Shown one piece after another: positions 52,744 through 60,299 of a DNA stretch of 64,000 nucleotides (within the stretch, counting starts at the first letter, position 1; the number at the start of each line of letters is the position of its first letter). Position numbers and translations under genes: made by a program. The notes under the pieces were generated by a model that was not told the DNA's origin, did no database searches, and worked only from the letters and a program-made list of their open reading frames with translations. The stretch is from JBIKWM01 sp044356305 (GTDB lineage Bacteria; Bacteroidota; Bacteroidia; UBA10329), in assembly GCA_044356305.1 (NCBI GenBank), contig JBIKWM010000017.1, forward strand, positions 1 through 64,000, in the 5' to 3' direction.

Positions 52744-53078
52744 TTGTTCCTTCTTTTAGAGGTGGTTCGGTTCACAGCTTCTACAAGTTCGTCCCAGGTG
52801 GTGTCCATCTCGGCCAGGAAACGCTCTCCCAGCTCGGTCAGGCCATAGTATTTGCGGGGCGGCCCGCTGGGCGACTCCTCCCACCGGTAGTTGAGCAGCC
52901 CTTCGTTCTTCAGTCGGCTAAGTAGGGGGTACAAGGTGCCCTCCACCACCAGCAGGTGTGCCTCTTTCAATGACTCCAGAATGTCGGAGCTGTAGGCATC
53001 GCCCTGCCCGATCACGGACAGGACGGCATATTCCAGCACGCCTCTCCGCATCTGCAAGCGTATCTTCTCTGTCTCCAT
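52740..53078 (-). CDS. PadR-family transcriptional repressor
   Basis: 112 residues from METEKIRLQMRRGVLEYAVL; upstream in-frame Mets would add residues unlike the family. The winged helix follows the PadR consensus: VLSVIGQGDAYSSDILESLK, VVEGTLYPLLSRLKNEGLL, RKYYGLTELGERFL. PadR proteins repress by binding inverted repeats and respond to ligands or stress. It is coupled to the PspC gene downstream. Candidate operators lie upstream. Confidence 0.93.
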   Translation of the reverse strand: METEKIRLQMRRGVLEYAVLSVIGQGDAYSSDILESLKEAHLLVVEGTLYPLLSRLKNEGLLNYRWEESPSGPPRKYYGLTELGERFLAEMDTTWDELVEAVNRTTSKRRNK

Positions 53079-53098
53079 TGGTACTTGGTTTAAGTTGC

Positions 53099-53202
53099 TA
53101 CCTTGTGTTGCAAGGTATTGACGGCACAAACGTACTGTGACATTTCAGTACCTTGTATCGCATAGTACTAAAATATTTCTTATTTCATTGAATATCAAGG
53201 TA
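53099..53202. promoter_or_regulatory. Candidate PadR operators in the divergent padR/SDR promoter region
   Basis: TACCTTG at 53099-53105 and CAAGGTA at 53111-53117 form a perfect inverted repeat with a 5-nt spacer. TACCTTG recurs at 53149, with AGTAC/GTACT arms around it (53147-53169), and CAAGGTA recurs at 53196. The sites lie between the start codons of padR (53078) and the rightward SDR gene (53319), so both could be controlled. Confidence 0.55.
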
Positions 53203-53318
53203 AATAATTTTCATTGGGCTGAAAGAAGGACAGCAATATGGGCAATTTGAAGGGGAAATAGGGTGGGAGTGAAGCCATGCAGCATCTTTGTCCAACCCTA
53301 AAAAACGCAACCAGGACC

Positions 53319-54290
53319 ATGAAGAAGATACTTGTGACAGGAGGCAACGGATTTATCGGTAGCCGATTGGTGAAGGCCCTTACAGACCAAGGGTATGCCG
53401 TTCGGTGCCTGTTGCGGAAGTCGAGCAAGACATCGAGGATTGATGACCTCAACTACGAGCCGGCCTATGGCGATGTGACAGACCTGAACTCCATTGTGGA
53501 GGCCATGAAAGGCTGCGATGGGGTGATGCACCTGGCCAGCCTCAGCAACTGGGCCGACATCCATTCGCCCAAGATGGAATCGGTTGTTGTGGGCGGATCG
53601 AAGAATGTGCTGGAGGCCGCCCGGCAGAGCGGCAACCTGCGCATGGTGTATGTGAGCAGCAGCACCGCCATTGATGGCACCGATTCGCCAACGGTGCTCA
53701 ATGAGGATTCGCCATTCACCCTTAATAAGAAGACTTACAGCTACGCCTACGCCAAGACGCGCGTGGAGGCCATGTGCATAGAGGCCGCCAAGGCAGGACT
53801 ACCGGTGGTGATGGTGAACCCTGCCGAGGTGTATGGCCCCAACGACTACGACCAGATAACGAGCGGAAACCTGATCGATTTCATAAAGAGCGATCCGTGC
53901 ATGGTGTGCAAAGGCGGCACGGCCATAGTGCATGTCGATGATGTGGCAGATGGGATCATCAAGGCCTTTGAGAAGGGCAGGGCAGGGGAGCGGTATTTCC
54001 TTGGTGGTGAGAATCTCGATTTCACGCAGATAGCCACCATCACCCTCAAGCTGGCCGGCAAGACGCAGAAGACCATGCTGCTGCCCAACGGCCTCATCAG
54101 TTTCATTGCCAAGGTGGGAGGTGCCCTGAAAATTCCATTGCCGTTCAATCCGGCTGTTATTCCCTATGCGGTCAAATACTGGTTCGTATCCAATCAGAAG
54201 GCCCGCACCGAGCTGGGCGCTACCTTCCGTGGCCCTGAGGATATCCTGCGGCCCACTGTGGAGTGGATCATTGCTGAGAAGCTGGTGTGA
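53319..54290 (+). CDS. NAD-dependent epimerase/dehydratase, extended SDR
   Basis: 323 residues from MKKILVTGGNGFIGSRLVKA; an upstream ATG would add 14 residues. The cofactor motif GGNGFIG and the active-site YAYAKTRVEAM (Tyr-x-x-x-Lys) are present, with the Ser in VYVSSSTAIDG. It resembles dihydroflavonol-4-reductase/hopanoid-associated-sugar epimerase-type SDRs. Substrate is unknown. It converges with the transglutaminase-like gene, overlapping it by 23 bp. Confidence 0.9.
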   Translation: MKKILVTGGNGFIGSRLVKALTDQGYAVRCLLRKSSKTSRIDDLNYEPAYGDVTDLNSIVEAMKGCDGVMHLASLSNWADIHSPKMESVVVGGSKNVLEAARQSGNLRMVYVSSSTAIDGTDSPTVLNEDSPFTLNKKTYSYAYAKTRVEAMCIEAAKAGLPVVMVNPAEVYGPNDYDQITSGNLIDFIKSDPCMVCKGGTAIVHVDDVADGIIKAFEKGRAGERYFLGGENLDFTQIATITLKLAGKTQKTMLLPNGLISFIAKVGGALKIPLPFNPAVIPYAVKYWFVSNQKARTELGATFRGPEDILRPTVEWIIAEKLV

Positions 54291-55206
54291 CGGCCGTCTG
54301 GGTCTCGAACCGCTCGAACATCGCAGCAAAGACCGTCAGGTCAAAGGCGCAATAGTGGCCCATCTGTGGCTTTGTACGTGCCAGGGCCACCACTTTGTGC
54401 ATGTACTCGGCTGTCATCCTGTCACCGATTGTCGAAGAATCATCAATAGGGCCCATTGTACCTAATCTCTGATGCACCGCGGCCGTGTCATTGCGTGCCA
54501 CCAGAAACTTGAAAGCGCTGTGCCGCCTCATTGATTCATCGTGCAATATCCGGTCGTGGCCGTCAGTACAACGCTGAAAGGAGTATGGCAGCTTACGCAT
54601 TGATGAACAGACCAGCTCGAGCATGATCCGGGAAGCCCCGATAGGAATGACCTGAGTTTTCAGCAGCTCATCGGTCGCAACAGAGTCGCGGTATTGTTGG
54701 GTCACCACCGTTCCATCCAACGAGAAGACAGGTTCCGTTACATGGAAGTCAGCCATCCCAAGCGGCACCAGGCTATCAGTAACGGAGCTGAACACATCGC
54801 ACCGTTGTGGGTCGAGCAGCACCCACCGGCCATCGAGCATGGCCTCGCACACGGTATGCCTTCGGTACATGAGCATCCGCGCCTCAATGCCCTGCTCGTG
54901 CAGCAACTGCATCAGCAGGTTCGATTTCTGGTCGCAATAACCTATGCCGCGCATCAGGTCGGTCACCACATCGGCATCCATGGCCACGGTGTGTACATCT
55001 GGACTGGCCTCTTCAAGGTGGACATACACCATCAGCGCCATCGCCTTGTCCATGTCTGAATGCCAAGGGGATGTCACCTTTTGGCTTAAGTCATTGATCA
55101 GGTTGTGCCTCGCCACGTGGCACAGCATCGGCCCGCTGACCAGGCAGATGCCTACCATGCCGATGAGGACAAGCCCAGAGATGAGGAGAATCTTTGGGCG
55201 GAACAT
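54268..55206 (-). CDS. Membrane-anchored transglutaminase-like protein
   Basis: 312 residues. An N-terminal hydrophobic helix (ILLISGLVLIGMVGICLVSG) anchors it. A transglutaminase-like core follows: Cys in IGYCDQKSNLLMQLLHEQGI, His in YRRHTVCEAML and Asp in VLLDPQRCDV, the usual Cys-His-Asp order. Such proteins act as peptidases or crosslinkers in the envelope. It lies 12 nt after hisS, so is likely co-transcribed. Catalysis is inferred from the triad alone. Confidence 0.75.
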   Translation of the reverse strand: MFRPKILLISGLVLIGMVGICLVSGPMLCHVARHNLINDLSQKVTSPWHSDMDKAMALMVYVHLEEASPDVHTVAMDADVVTDLMRGIGYCDQKSNLLMQLLHEQGIEARMLMYRRHTVCEAMLDGRWVLLDPQRCDVFSSVTDSLVPLGMADFHVTEPVFSLDGTVVTQQYRDSVATDELLKTQVIPIGASRIMLELVCSSMRKLPYSFQRCTDGHDRILHDESMRRHSAFKFLVARNDTAAVHQRLGTMGPIDDSSTIGDRMTAEYMHKVVALARTKPQMGHYCAFDLTVFAAMFERFETQTAVTPASQQ

Positions 55207-55218
55207 GAGATGTGGATA

Positions 55219-56925
55219 TCAGCGCACCTCCGAAGCCAGATCTTCGGCCCTCACCGTGCGCTGTTCCCCGCTCCGCATGTCCTTGAGCGTGATGGTGCCG
55301 TCCTTCAGTTCGTTCTCTCCGATGATGGCCACGAACGGTATGTTGCGCGCATCGGCATAGCCCATCTGCTTCTTCATCTTGGCCGGGTCGGGATAGAGCT
55401 CGGCCACAATGCCGGCCGATCTGAGTTGCGCCAACAGTACCAGACTGCGGGCCGCCTCGGCCTTGCCGAAGTTGACGAACAGCACACGGGGCCCCTCGGC
55501 CAGGGTGTCGGGGAAGAGCTTGGCCTCGAGCATCACATCATAGATCCTATCGGCACCGAATGATATGCCTACGCCTGATGTGCCCGGCATGCCGAAGATG
55601 CCCGTGAGGTCGTCATAGCGCCCACCGCCACAGATGCTGCCCGTCAGGGTGCCCTCGATGCCCGATTTCACCTCAATGATGGCCCCGGTGTAGTAATTGA
55701 GCCCGCGGGCCAGCGTGAGGTCGAATTCCAGTCTCAGGTTCGATGAAACGAGGCCACAGGCTGTGCCCATCACCTCGGTGAGTTCCTCCAGGCCCTTGGC
55801 CCCTATTTCAATGCCCGCCAGGAAATTCCGCAGGAAATCGACCTTGGCCTCCACATCGCCCTCAAACTGCATCAAGGGGCGGAGTTTTGTGATTGAATCA
55901 TCGGTCAGGCCGCGTTCGCGCAGCTCGGCCTCCACCTTGTCGAGCCCGATCTTGTCGAGCTTGTCCATGGCCACGGTGATGTCCACAAACCTGTCGGGGG
56001 CGCCCACCGCCTCGGCCACAGCCTGCAGCAGCTTGCGGTTGTTCAGTTTTACCACCACGGGTATGCGCAGGCGATTGAACACCCCGTCCATGATCTGGAT
56101 CAGCTCCACCTCATTGAGCAGCGAGTCGCTCCCGATCACATCGGCATCGCACTGGTAGAACTCGCGGTACCTCCCTCTCTGAGGTCGGTCGGCCCGCCAC
56201 ACGGGCTGTATCTGGTAGCGTTTGAAGGGGAAGGTGATGTCGTTGCGGTTCATCACCACATACCGGGCAAAGGGCACGGTGAGGTCGTAGCGGAGGGCTT
56301 TTTCGGAGATTTCACGTGCAATTTCTGAAGGAGAGAGAATCATGCAATGCCTTCTTAATACTTCAAGCGTTGGATTGTGGTTCGTGAAGAACTCTTCAAG
56401 GTCGAAATTTACATCCCTTCGAATGATAGGCTCACTGACTTCACCGCAGATAGAGTGGTACCGACTATACACCCTATTCCGATCAATTTCTAAATAATAC
56501 CTTTTGAATACTTGAAATAAATCTTCATAAGGTTCAAATTTTTCTTGATCAAACTTAAAAGCCTCAGCCACATAACTATCAAAATCATCATCAGTAGCAT
56601 GGTTTTGGACTGCTCTAACAATAGAATTTGTGATACGGTGTTTAAGGGCTACGAAATCAGAGAAATACTTCCAATACTCACCTGACATGAGCCGTCCGTT
56701 AACCTCACCAGTAAAATCCCCGCTGTTGAGGATGCGGAAAATGAGCCTGTCGCCCTCCTCACCGTACTTGCCCATGAGGGTCTCGGTGAGTTCCATGGCG
56801 GGGGTCTCTATGGGCTGGTAGCCGTGCAACCTGAACACCTCGCGGATGGTGGAGAAGATGTGCTCCCTGCGCAGCATCTCGGTGGGTGAGAAATCGCGGG
56901 TGCCTTTGGGGATGGAGGGTTTCAC
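55219..56925 (-). CDS. hisS: Histidyl-tRNA synthetase with a large in-frame insertion
   Basis: 568 residues, about 110 longer than usual Bacteroidota HisRS. Class II features: motif 1 region (GYQPIETPAMELTETLMGKY), motif 2 (QIQPVWRADRPQRGRYREFY), HisA-type LARGLNYYTGAI, and motif 3 (GVGISFGADRI). A C-terminal anticodon-binding domain follows. Residues about 72-203 replace a short hairpin loop between RLIFRILNSGDF and ISEKALRYDLTVPFARYV with a long stretch that is markedly AT-rich and unlike any part of HisRS. The frame is maintained, so the enzyme is probably functional. It charges tRNA-His. Confidence 0.95.
   Translation of the reverse strand: MKPSIPKGTRDFSPTEMLRREHIFSTIREVFRLHGYQPIETPAMELTETLMGKYGEEGDRLIFRILNSGDFTGEVNGRLMSGEYWKYFSDFVALKHRITNSIVRAVQNHATDDDFDSYVAEAFKFDQEKFEPYEDLFQVFKRYYLEIDRNRVYSRYHSICGEVSEPIIRRDVNFDLEEFFTNHNPTLEVLRRHCMILSPSEIAREISEKALRYDLTVPFARYVVMNRNDITFPFKRYQIQPVWRADRPQRGRYREFYQCDADVIGSDSLLNEVELIQIMDGVFNRLRIPVVVKLNNRKLLQAVAEAVGAPDRFVDITVAMDKLDKIGLDKVEAELRERGLTDDSITKLRPLMQFEGDVEAKVDFLRNFLAGIEIGAKGLEELTEVMGTACGLVSSNLRLEFDLTLARGLNYYTGAIIEVKSGIEGTLTGSICGGGRYDDLTGIFGMPGTSGVGISFGADRIYDVMLEAKLFPDTLAEGPRVLFVNFGKAEAARSLVLLAQLRSAGIVAELYPDPAKMKKQMGYADARNIPFVAIIGENELKDGTITLKDMRSGEQRTVRAEDLASEVR
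56316..56712 (-). other. AT-rich in-frame insertion inside hisS
   Basis: About 400 bp, coding residues 72-203, with visibly lower G+C and more AAA/AAT codons than the flanks. The encoded part is charged and helical-looking (FDQEKFEPYEDLFQVFKRYY, DVNFDLEEFFTNHNPTLEVL). Exact borders are uncertain because some of the host loop is included. Confidence 0.8.
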
Positions 56926-57181
56926 GGTGTGGTGGGTTGGTGCGCTGCGATGCGGGGCGCGAATTTCGGATAATATGACCGATACCCATGCGGGGGTTCA
57001 GCCCACGGTCACAGACCACTGCGCTACATTGCCGCCTCAATGTAGCTGCGGAACACTTGAAGGGCGGGGCGGCATGAATGAAACAGTTCAAGGATGCCGG
57101 AGGCAGAGGGCTGTTGCACTCCGCTCTATAGCGGAACGCGTGAGAGAGCACCATAAAATGTGTCACATACTTTGCGGTTCA
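56926..57181. promoter_or_regulatory. Leader region upstream of hisS
   Basis: Contains GCTACATTG-CCGCCT-CAATGTAGC (57023-57046, 9-bp perfect stem) and TCCGCT-CTAT-AGCGGA (near 57120). They may regulate hisS transcription or translation; no T-box or His leader peptide is recognisable. Confidence 0.4.
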
Positions 57182-57238
57182 AGGGGGGGTGTTTGCCCCC
57201 CCCCTCCCCCTTCAGGTACCCCCCCTCCCCCCTCAAAA
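57182..57238. other. G/C homopolymer hairpin and G-quadruplex-capable tract
   Basis: A run of seven G, then GTTT, then nine C, then further runs of five to six C separated by short spacers. The G and first C runs can form a hairpin. On the minus strand four or more G-runs of at least five could fold into a quadruplex. Confidence 0.6.
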
Positions 57239-57504
57239 ACCGAATAGAAGGGGTCGAAAACCGAATGAGGGGGGGTGGAAAATGAGGTGCTATTAGGTTT
57301 TTTGTTGAATCCCATTCGGTTATTTATCGAATCATATTCGGTCCGCAACCAAATGGATATCAGAAACGGACCGGCCCCATTCGGTTCTCAAAGGGGTGCT
57401 ATTCGGTAAATGACCCCCCGAATTCGGTATTTTACTGAATGTATATCGGTTCCCGATCGAATGAATTCGGTTCTGGACCGAACTGGGCCGGTCCAGGACC
57501 GAAT
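57239..57504. repeat. Phased array of ATTCGGT/ACCGAAT boxes, 21-22 bp pitch
   Basis: ACCGAAT at 57239, 57260 and 57498, with ACCGAAC at 57477; ATTCGGT at 57314, 57336, 57379, 57401, 57422 and 57465, and TATCGGT at 57444. Steps are 21 or 22 bp (or 43 where one box is missing). The sequences between boxes are not conserved, so this is a spaced-motif array rather than a tandem repeat. Confidence 0.8.
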
Positions 57505-57712
57505 CATATTGAACCCCCTTTTGCTTGGGGCTGCGCGGTGCACTTTGGCGATATCGAAATGATGGCTCTGTAACGCTGTTGTGCTGAGTATCGAGGCTCG
57601 GGGTGAAGGCTATGCGGAGGACACGCCCAAGTTGACCTTGAACTGCGCCTCTTCAGATGGGGTGGAATTAGGCCGCACTGAGCAAATGGCAATTGTCAAT
57701 CCTCAATAAATC
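57505..57712. other. Intergenic downstream of ettA
   Basis: Contains CCCCCTTTTGCTTGGGG, a short imperfect hairpin. No other recognised feature or gene. Confidence 0.4.
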
Positions 57713-59389
57713 TCACACCACCAGCTTCCTATACCTCACCCTTTTTGGGCCATCGGTGCCGAGGCGTTTCTTGCGGTTCTCCTCGTAGTCGCTGTAGCTG
57801 CCCTCGAACCAGTACACCTGCGAGTCGCCCTCGAAAGCGAGGATGTGCGTGCAGATGCGGTCGAGGAACCAGCGGTCGTGGCTGATGATGACGGCACAGC
57901 CTGCGAAGTCCTCCAAGGCCTCTTCCAAGGCGCGGAGGGTGTTCACGTCAATGTCGTTGGTGGGCTCATCAAGCAGCAGAACGTTGGCCTCCTGCTTCAG
58001 GGTCATGGCCAGGTGCAGGCGGTTGCGCTCGCCACCTGATAGGGTGCTCACCTTCTTGCCCTGGTCGCTGCCGCCAAAATTGAAGCGGCTCACATAGGCG
58101 CGCGAGTTCAGCTTGCGGCCCCCGAGCTCGATGTCCTCGCTGCCGCCCGATATGGTCTCCCATACGGTCTTGTTAGGGTCGATGTCCTGGTGCTGTTGGT
58201 CCACGTAGGCCACCTTCACCGTACCGCCCACTTTGAAGGTGCCGCTGTTGGGCTGCTCGAGGCCCATGATCATGCGGAACAGGGTGGTCTTACCGGCACC
58301 GTTGGGCCCAATGATGCCCACTATGCCCGCAGGCGGCAGGCGGAAGTTGAGGTGGTCATAGAGCAGGCGGTCGCCATAGCCCTTGGCCACATCGATGGCC
58401 TCTATCACCTCGTTGCCCAGACGCGGGCCATTGGGGATGAAGATCTCGAGTTTCTCCTCTTTCTCCTTCACATCCTCGCTCTGCATCTTCTCGTATGCGC
58501 TCAGGCGGGCCTTGCCCTTGGCCTGGCGGGCCTTGGGGGCCATGCGCACCCATTCAAGCTCGCGTTCGAGGGTCTTTCTGCGCTTGCTGGCGGTCTTTTC
58601 CTCCTGCGCCATGCGCTTGGTCTTCTGGTCGAGCCAGCTGGAGTAGTTGCCTTTCCAGGGGATGCCCTCGCCACGGTCCAGTTCCAGGATCCAACCGGCC
58701 ACGTTGTCAAGGAAATACCTATCGTGCGTGATGGCTATCACGGTGCCCTTGTACTGCTGCAGGTGCTGCTCAAGCCAGTCAATGCTCTCGGCATCGAGGT
58801 GGTTGGTGGGTTCGTCCAATAGCAGTACGGCCGGTTCCTGCTGCAACAGGCGGCACAGGGCCACCCTACGCTTCTCGCCCCCGCTCAAGGTGCCCACCAG
58901 TTGGTCATCGGGCGGGCAGCGCAGGGCGTCCATGGCCATCTCGAGGCGGTGGTCCAGGTTCCAGCCATCGTGCTGGTCTATGAGGTCGCTCAGCTCGGCC
59001 TGACGCTCAATGAGCTTGGTCATCTCGTCATCGGTCATGGGCTCAGCGAAGCGGTTGTTCACCTCCTCGTATTCCTTCATGATGTCGGCTATCTCCTTCA
59101 CGCCCTCCAGCACGGTCTCTTTCACCGTCTTGTTGGGGTCGAGCTGGGGTTCCTGCTCCAGATAGCCCACCGAGAAGCCGGGCGACTGCACCACCTCGCC
59201 CTGATAGTTCTTCTCAATGCCGGCAATGATGCGCAGCAGGGTCGATTTGCCCGACCCGTTTAGACCGATGATGCCGATCTTAGCTCCGTAGTAGAAGCTG
59301 AGGTAGATGTCCTTAAGTATCTGTTTCTGCGGTGGGTAGGTCTTGCTGACCTTGACCATGGAGAAGATGACCTTCTTATCGTCTGACAT
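57713..59389 (-). CDS. ettA: Energy-dependent translational throttle protein EttA
   Basis: 558 residues, the typical EttA length. Two ABC domains: Walker A GLNGSGKSTLLRI and GPNGAGKTTLFRM, signatures LSGGEKRRVALCRLL and LSGGERNRLHLAM, Walker B LLLDEPTNHLD and LLLDEPTNDID. The EttA-type arm and linker (ELEWVRMAPKARQAKGKARL) fall between. EttA binds the ribosomal E site and gates translation according to the ADP/ATP ratio. The start (MSDDKKVIFSMVKVSKTYPP) fits the family. The toxin-antitoxin pair is divergent to it. Confidence 0.95.
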   Translation of the reverse strand: MSDDKKVIFSMVKVSKTYPPQKQILKDIYLSFYYGAKIGIIGLNGSGKSTLLRIIAGIEKNYQGEVVQSPGFSVGYLEQEPQLDPNKTVKETVLEGVKEIADIMKEYEEVNNRFAEPMTDDEMTKLIERQAELSDLIDQHDGWNLDHRLEMAMDALRCPPDDQLVGTLSGGEKRRVALCRLLQQEPAVLLLDEPTNHLDAESIDWLEQHLQQYKGTVIAITHDRYFLDNVAGWILELDRGEGIPWKGNYSSWLDQKTKRMAQEEKTASKRRKTLERELEWVRMAPKARQAKGKARLSAYEKMQSEDVKEKEEKLEIFIPNGPRLGNEVIEAIDVAKGYGDRLLYDHLNFRLPPAGIVGIIGPNGAGKTTLFRMIMGLEQPNSGTFKVGGTVKVAYVDQQHQDIDPNKTVWETISGGSEDIELGGRKLNSRAYVSRFNFGGSDQGKKVSTLSGGERNRLHLAMTLKQEANVLLLDEPTNDIDVNTLRALEEALEDFAGCAVIISHDRWFLDRICTHILAFEGDSQVYWFEGSYSDYEENRKKRLGTDGPKRVRYRKLVV

Positions 59390-59490
59390 GCTGTTGCGGT
59401 TTTTTACGGGGGTGCAAAGATGGAGCAGGGAAGTGGGCCGATCTGCCTAAAGCGCACCGATGTTACCTTTGACCGACAACAACCTCTGCC

Positions 59491-59697
59491 ATGCTTATTG
59501 AACGCACAGGGAGTGATCGGCTCACCATCACAGTCTCAACGGCCATTGATAGTCGAAGGCTCCAAGGTCTGATTGACCATGTACGATATCTCGAGGCCAC
59601 CGCGGGCAGCAAGGCCAAGCAGGCTGATATTGACAAATTGGCCGATGAGGTGAATGAGGACTGGTGGAATGCCAACAAGGACCGGTTCGCCAAGTGA
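59491..59697 (+). CDS. Antitoxin of a PIN toxin-antitoxin pair
   Basis: 68 residues. The C-terminal half (IDKLADEVNEDWWNANKDRF) is the kind of acidic, helical tail seen in small antitoxins next to PIN toxins in Bacteroidota. An N-terminal strand-rich part (LTITVSTAIDSRRLQGLIDH) could be the DNA-binding or dimer region. Its stop overlaps the toxin start (GTGA), as expected for a coupled pair. It should neutralise the toxin and repress the operon. Confidence 0.75.
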   Translation: MLIERTGSDRLTITVSTAIDSRRLQGLIDHVRYLEATAGSKAKQADIDKLADEVNEDWWNANKDRFAK

Positions 59698-60146
59698 GGA
59701 TTGTAGTAGATGCCAATGTGGTCTTTTCCGGGATACTGAATTCCAACGGAAAGATCGGGGACCTGCTGATCAACTCTGACAGGTGTTTTGATTTCATAGC
59801 CCCGGAGTTTCTCCGGACCGAGATATTCAGGCATCACGACCGCCTGTGCAAGATATCGAAACTCACATCGGAACAGGTCCGGGAAGCTGAATATCACATT
59901 TACAGAGACATTACCTTCATCTCAGAAGAACAGATCCGCCCCTCAGCGTGGTCAGCGGCTATCAGACTGGTGCAGGACGTTGACCCAAAAGATGCTCACT
60001 ACGTGGCTTACTCCCGGCATTTCAGATGTAAGATCTGGAGTGGCGATAAGGAGCTGATCAAGGGTCTGGCACAAAAGGGATTTACCCAGTTCATTTCAAC
60101 GGACGAATTATTGAGTATCCGCAATGCGTCTGAGCGGAGAGGATGA
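59694..60146 (+). CDS. PIN-domain toxin
   Basis: 150 residues from GTG at 59694 (MRIVVDANVVFSGILNSNGK); other starts would break the coupling. Catalytic acids: Asp in VVDANVV, Glu in APEFLRTEIF, Asp in QDVDPKDAHYVAY and Asp in IWSGDKELIKG, the standard four-acid PIN set. PIN toxins are Mg-dependent ribonucleases that cut tRNA, mRNA or rRNA. It is the second gene of the pair and all key residues are present. Confidence 0.85.
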   Translation: MRIVVDANVVFSGILNSNGKIGDLLINSDRCFDFIAPEFLRTEIFRHHDRLCKISKLTSEQVREAEYHIYRDITFISEEQIRPSAWSAAIRLVQDVDPKDAHYVAYSRHFRCKIWSGDKELIKGLAQKGFTQFISTDELLSIRNASERRG

Positions 60147-60210
60147 AGGGTCTACGGACTCGATTGATCTTATCCGATACACTAAGTCCTGAATAATTAT
60201 CTGTTGCCCC

Positions 60211-60243
60211 AAAAAACAGGGCAGGCGCCCGAAGGCGCCTGCC
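60211..60243 (-). terminator. Strong terminator between toxin and T9SS gene
   Basis: GGCAGGCGCC and GGCGCCTGCC form a perfect 10-bp stem with a CGAA loop. Reading leftward it is followed by a T-run (six A at 60211-60216). It serves the leftward gene ending at 60300 and may also end the toxin transcript. Confidence 0.85.
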
Positions 60244-60299
60244 GGAACCCGACATAGCGGGCGAACGGGGATTGGAACCGCTGCTGCCGGAAACCTCTG

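Noticed and set aside
56316..56712. Intein in HisRS
   Set aside because: No N-terminal Cys/Ser block, no His-Asn at the end, and only about 130 residues with no endonuclease motifs.
57239..57504. CRISPR-like array of ATTCGGT boxes
   Set aside because: The conserved part is only seven bases and appears in both orientations with 14-15 bp spacers; this is not a CRISPR geometry.
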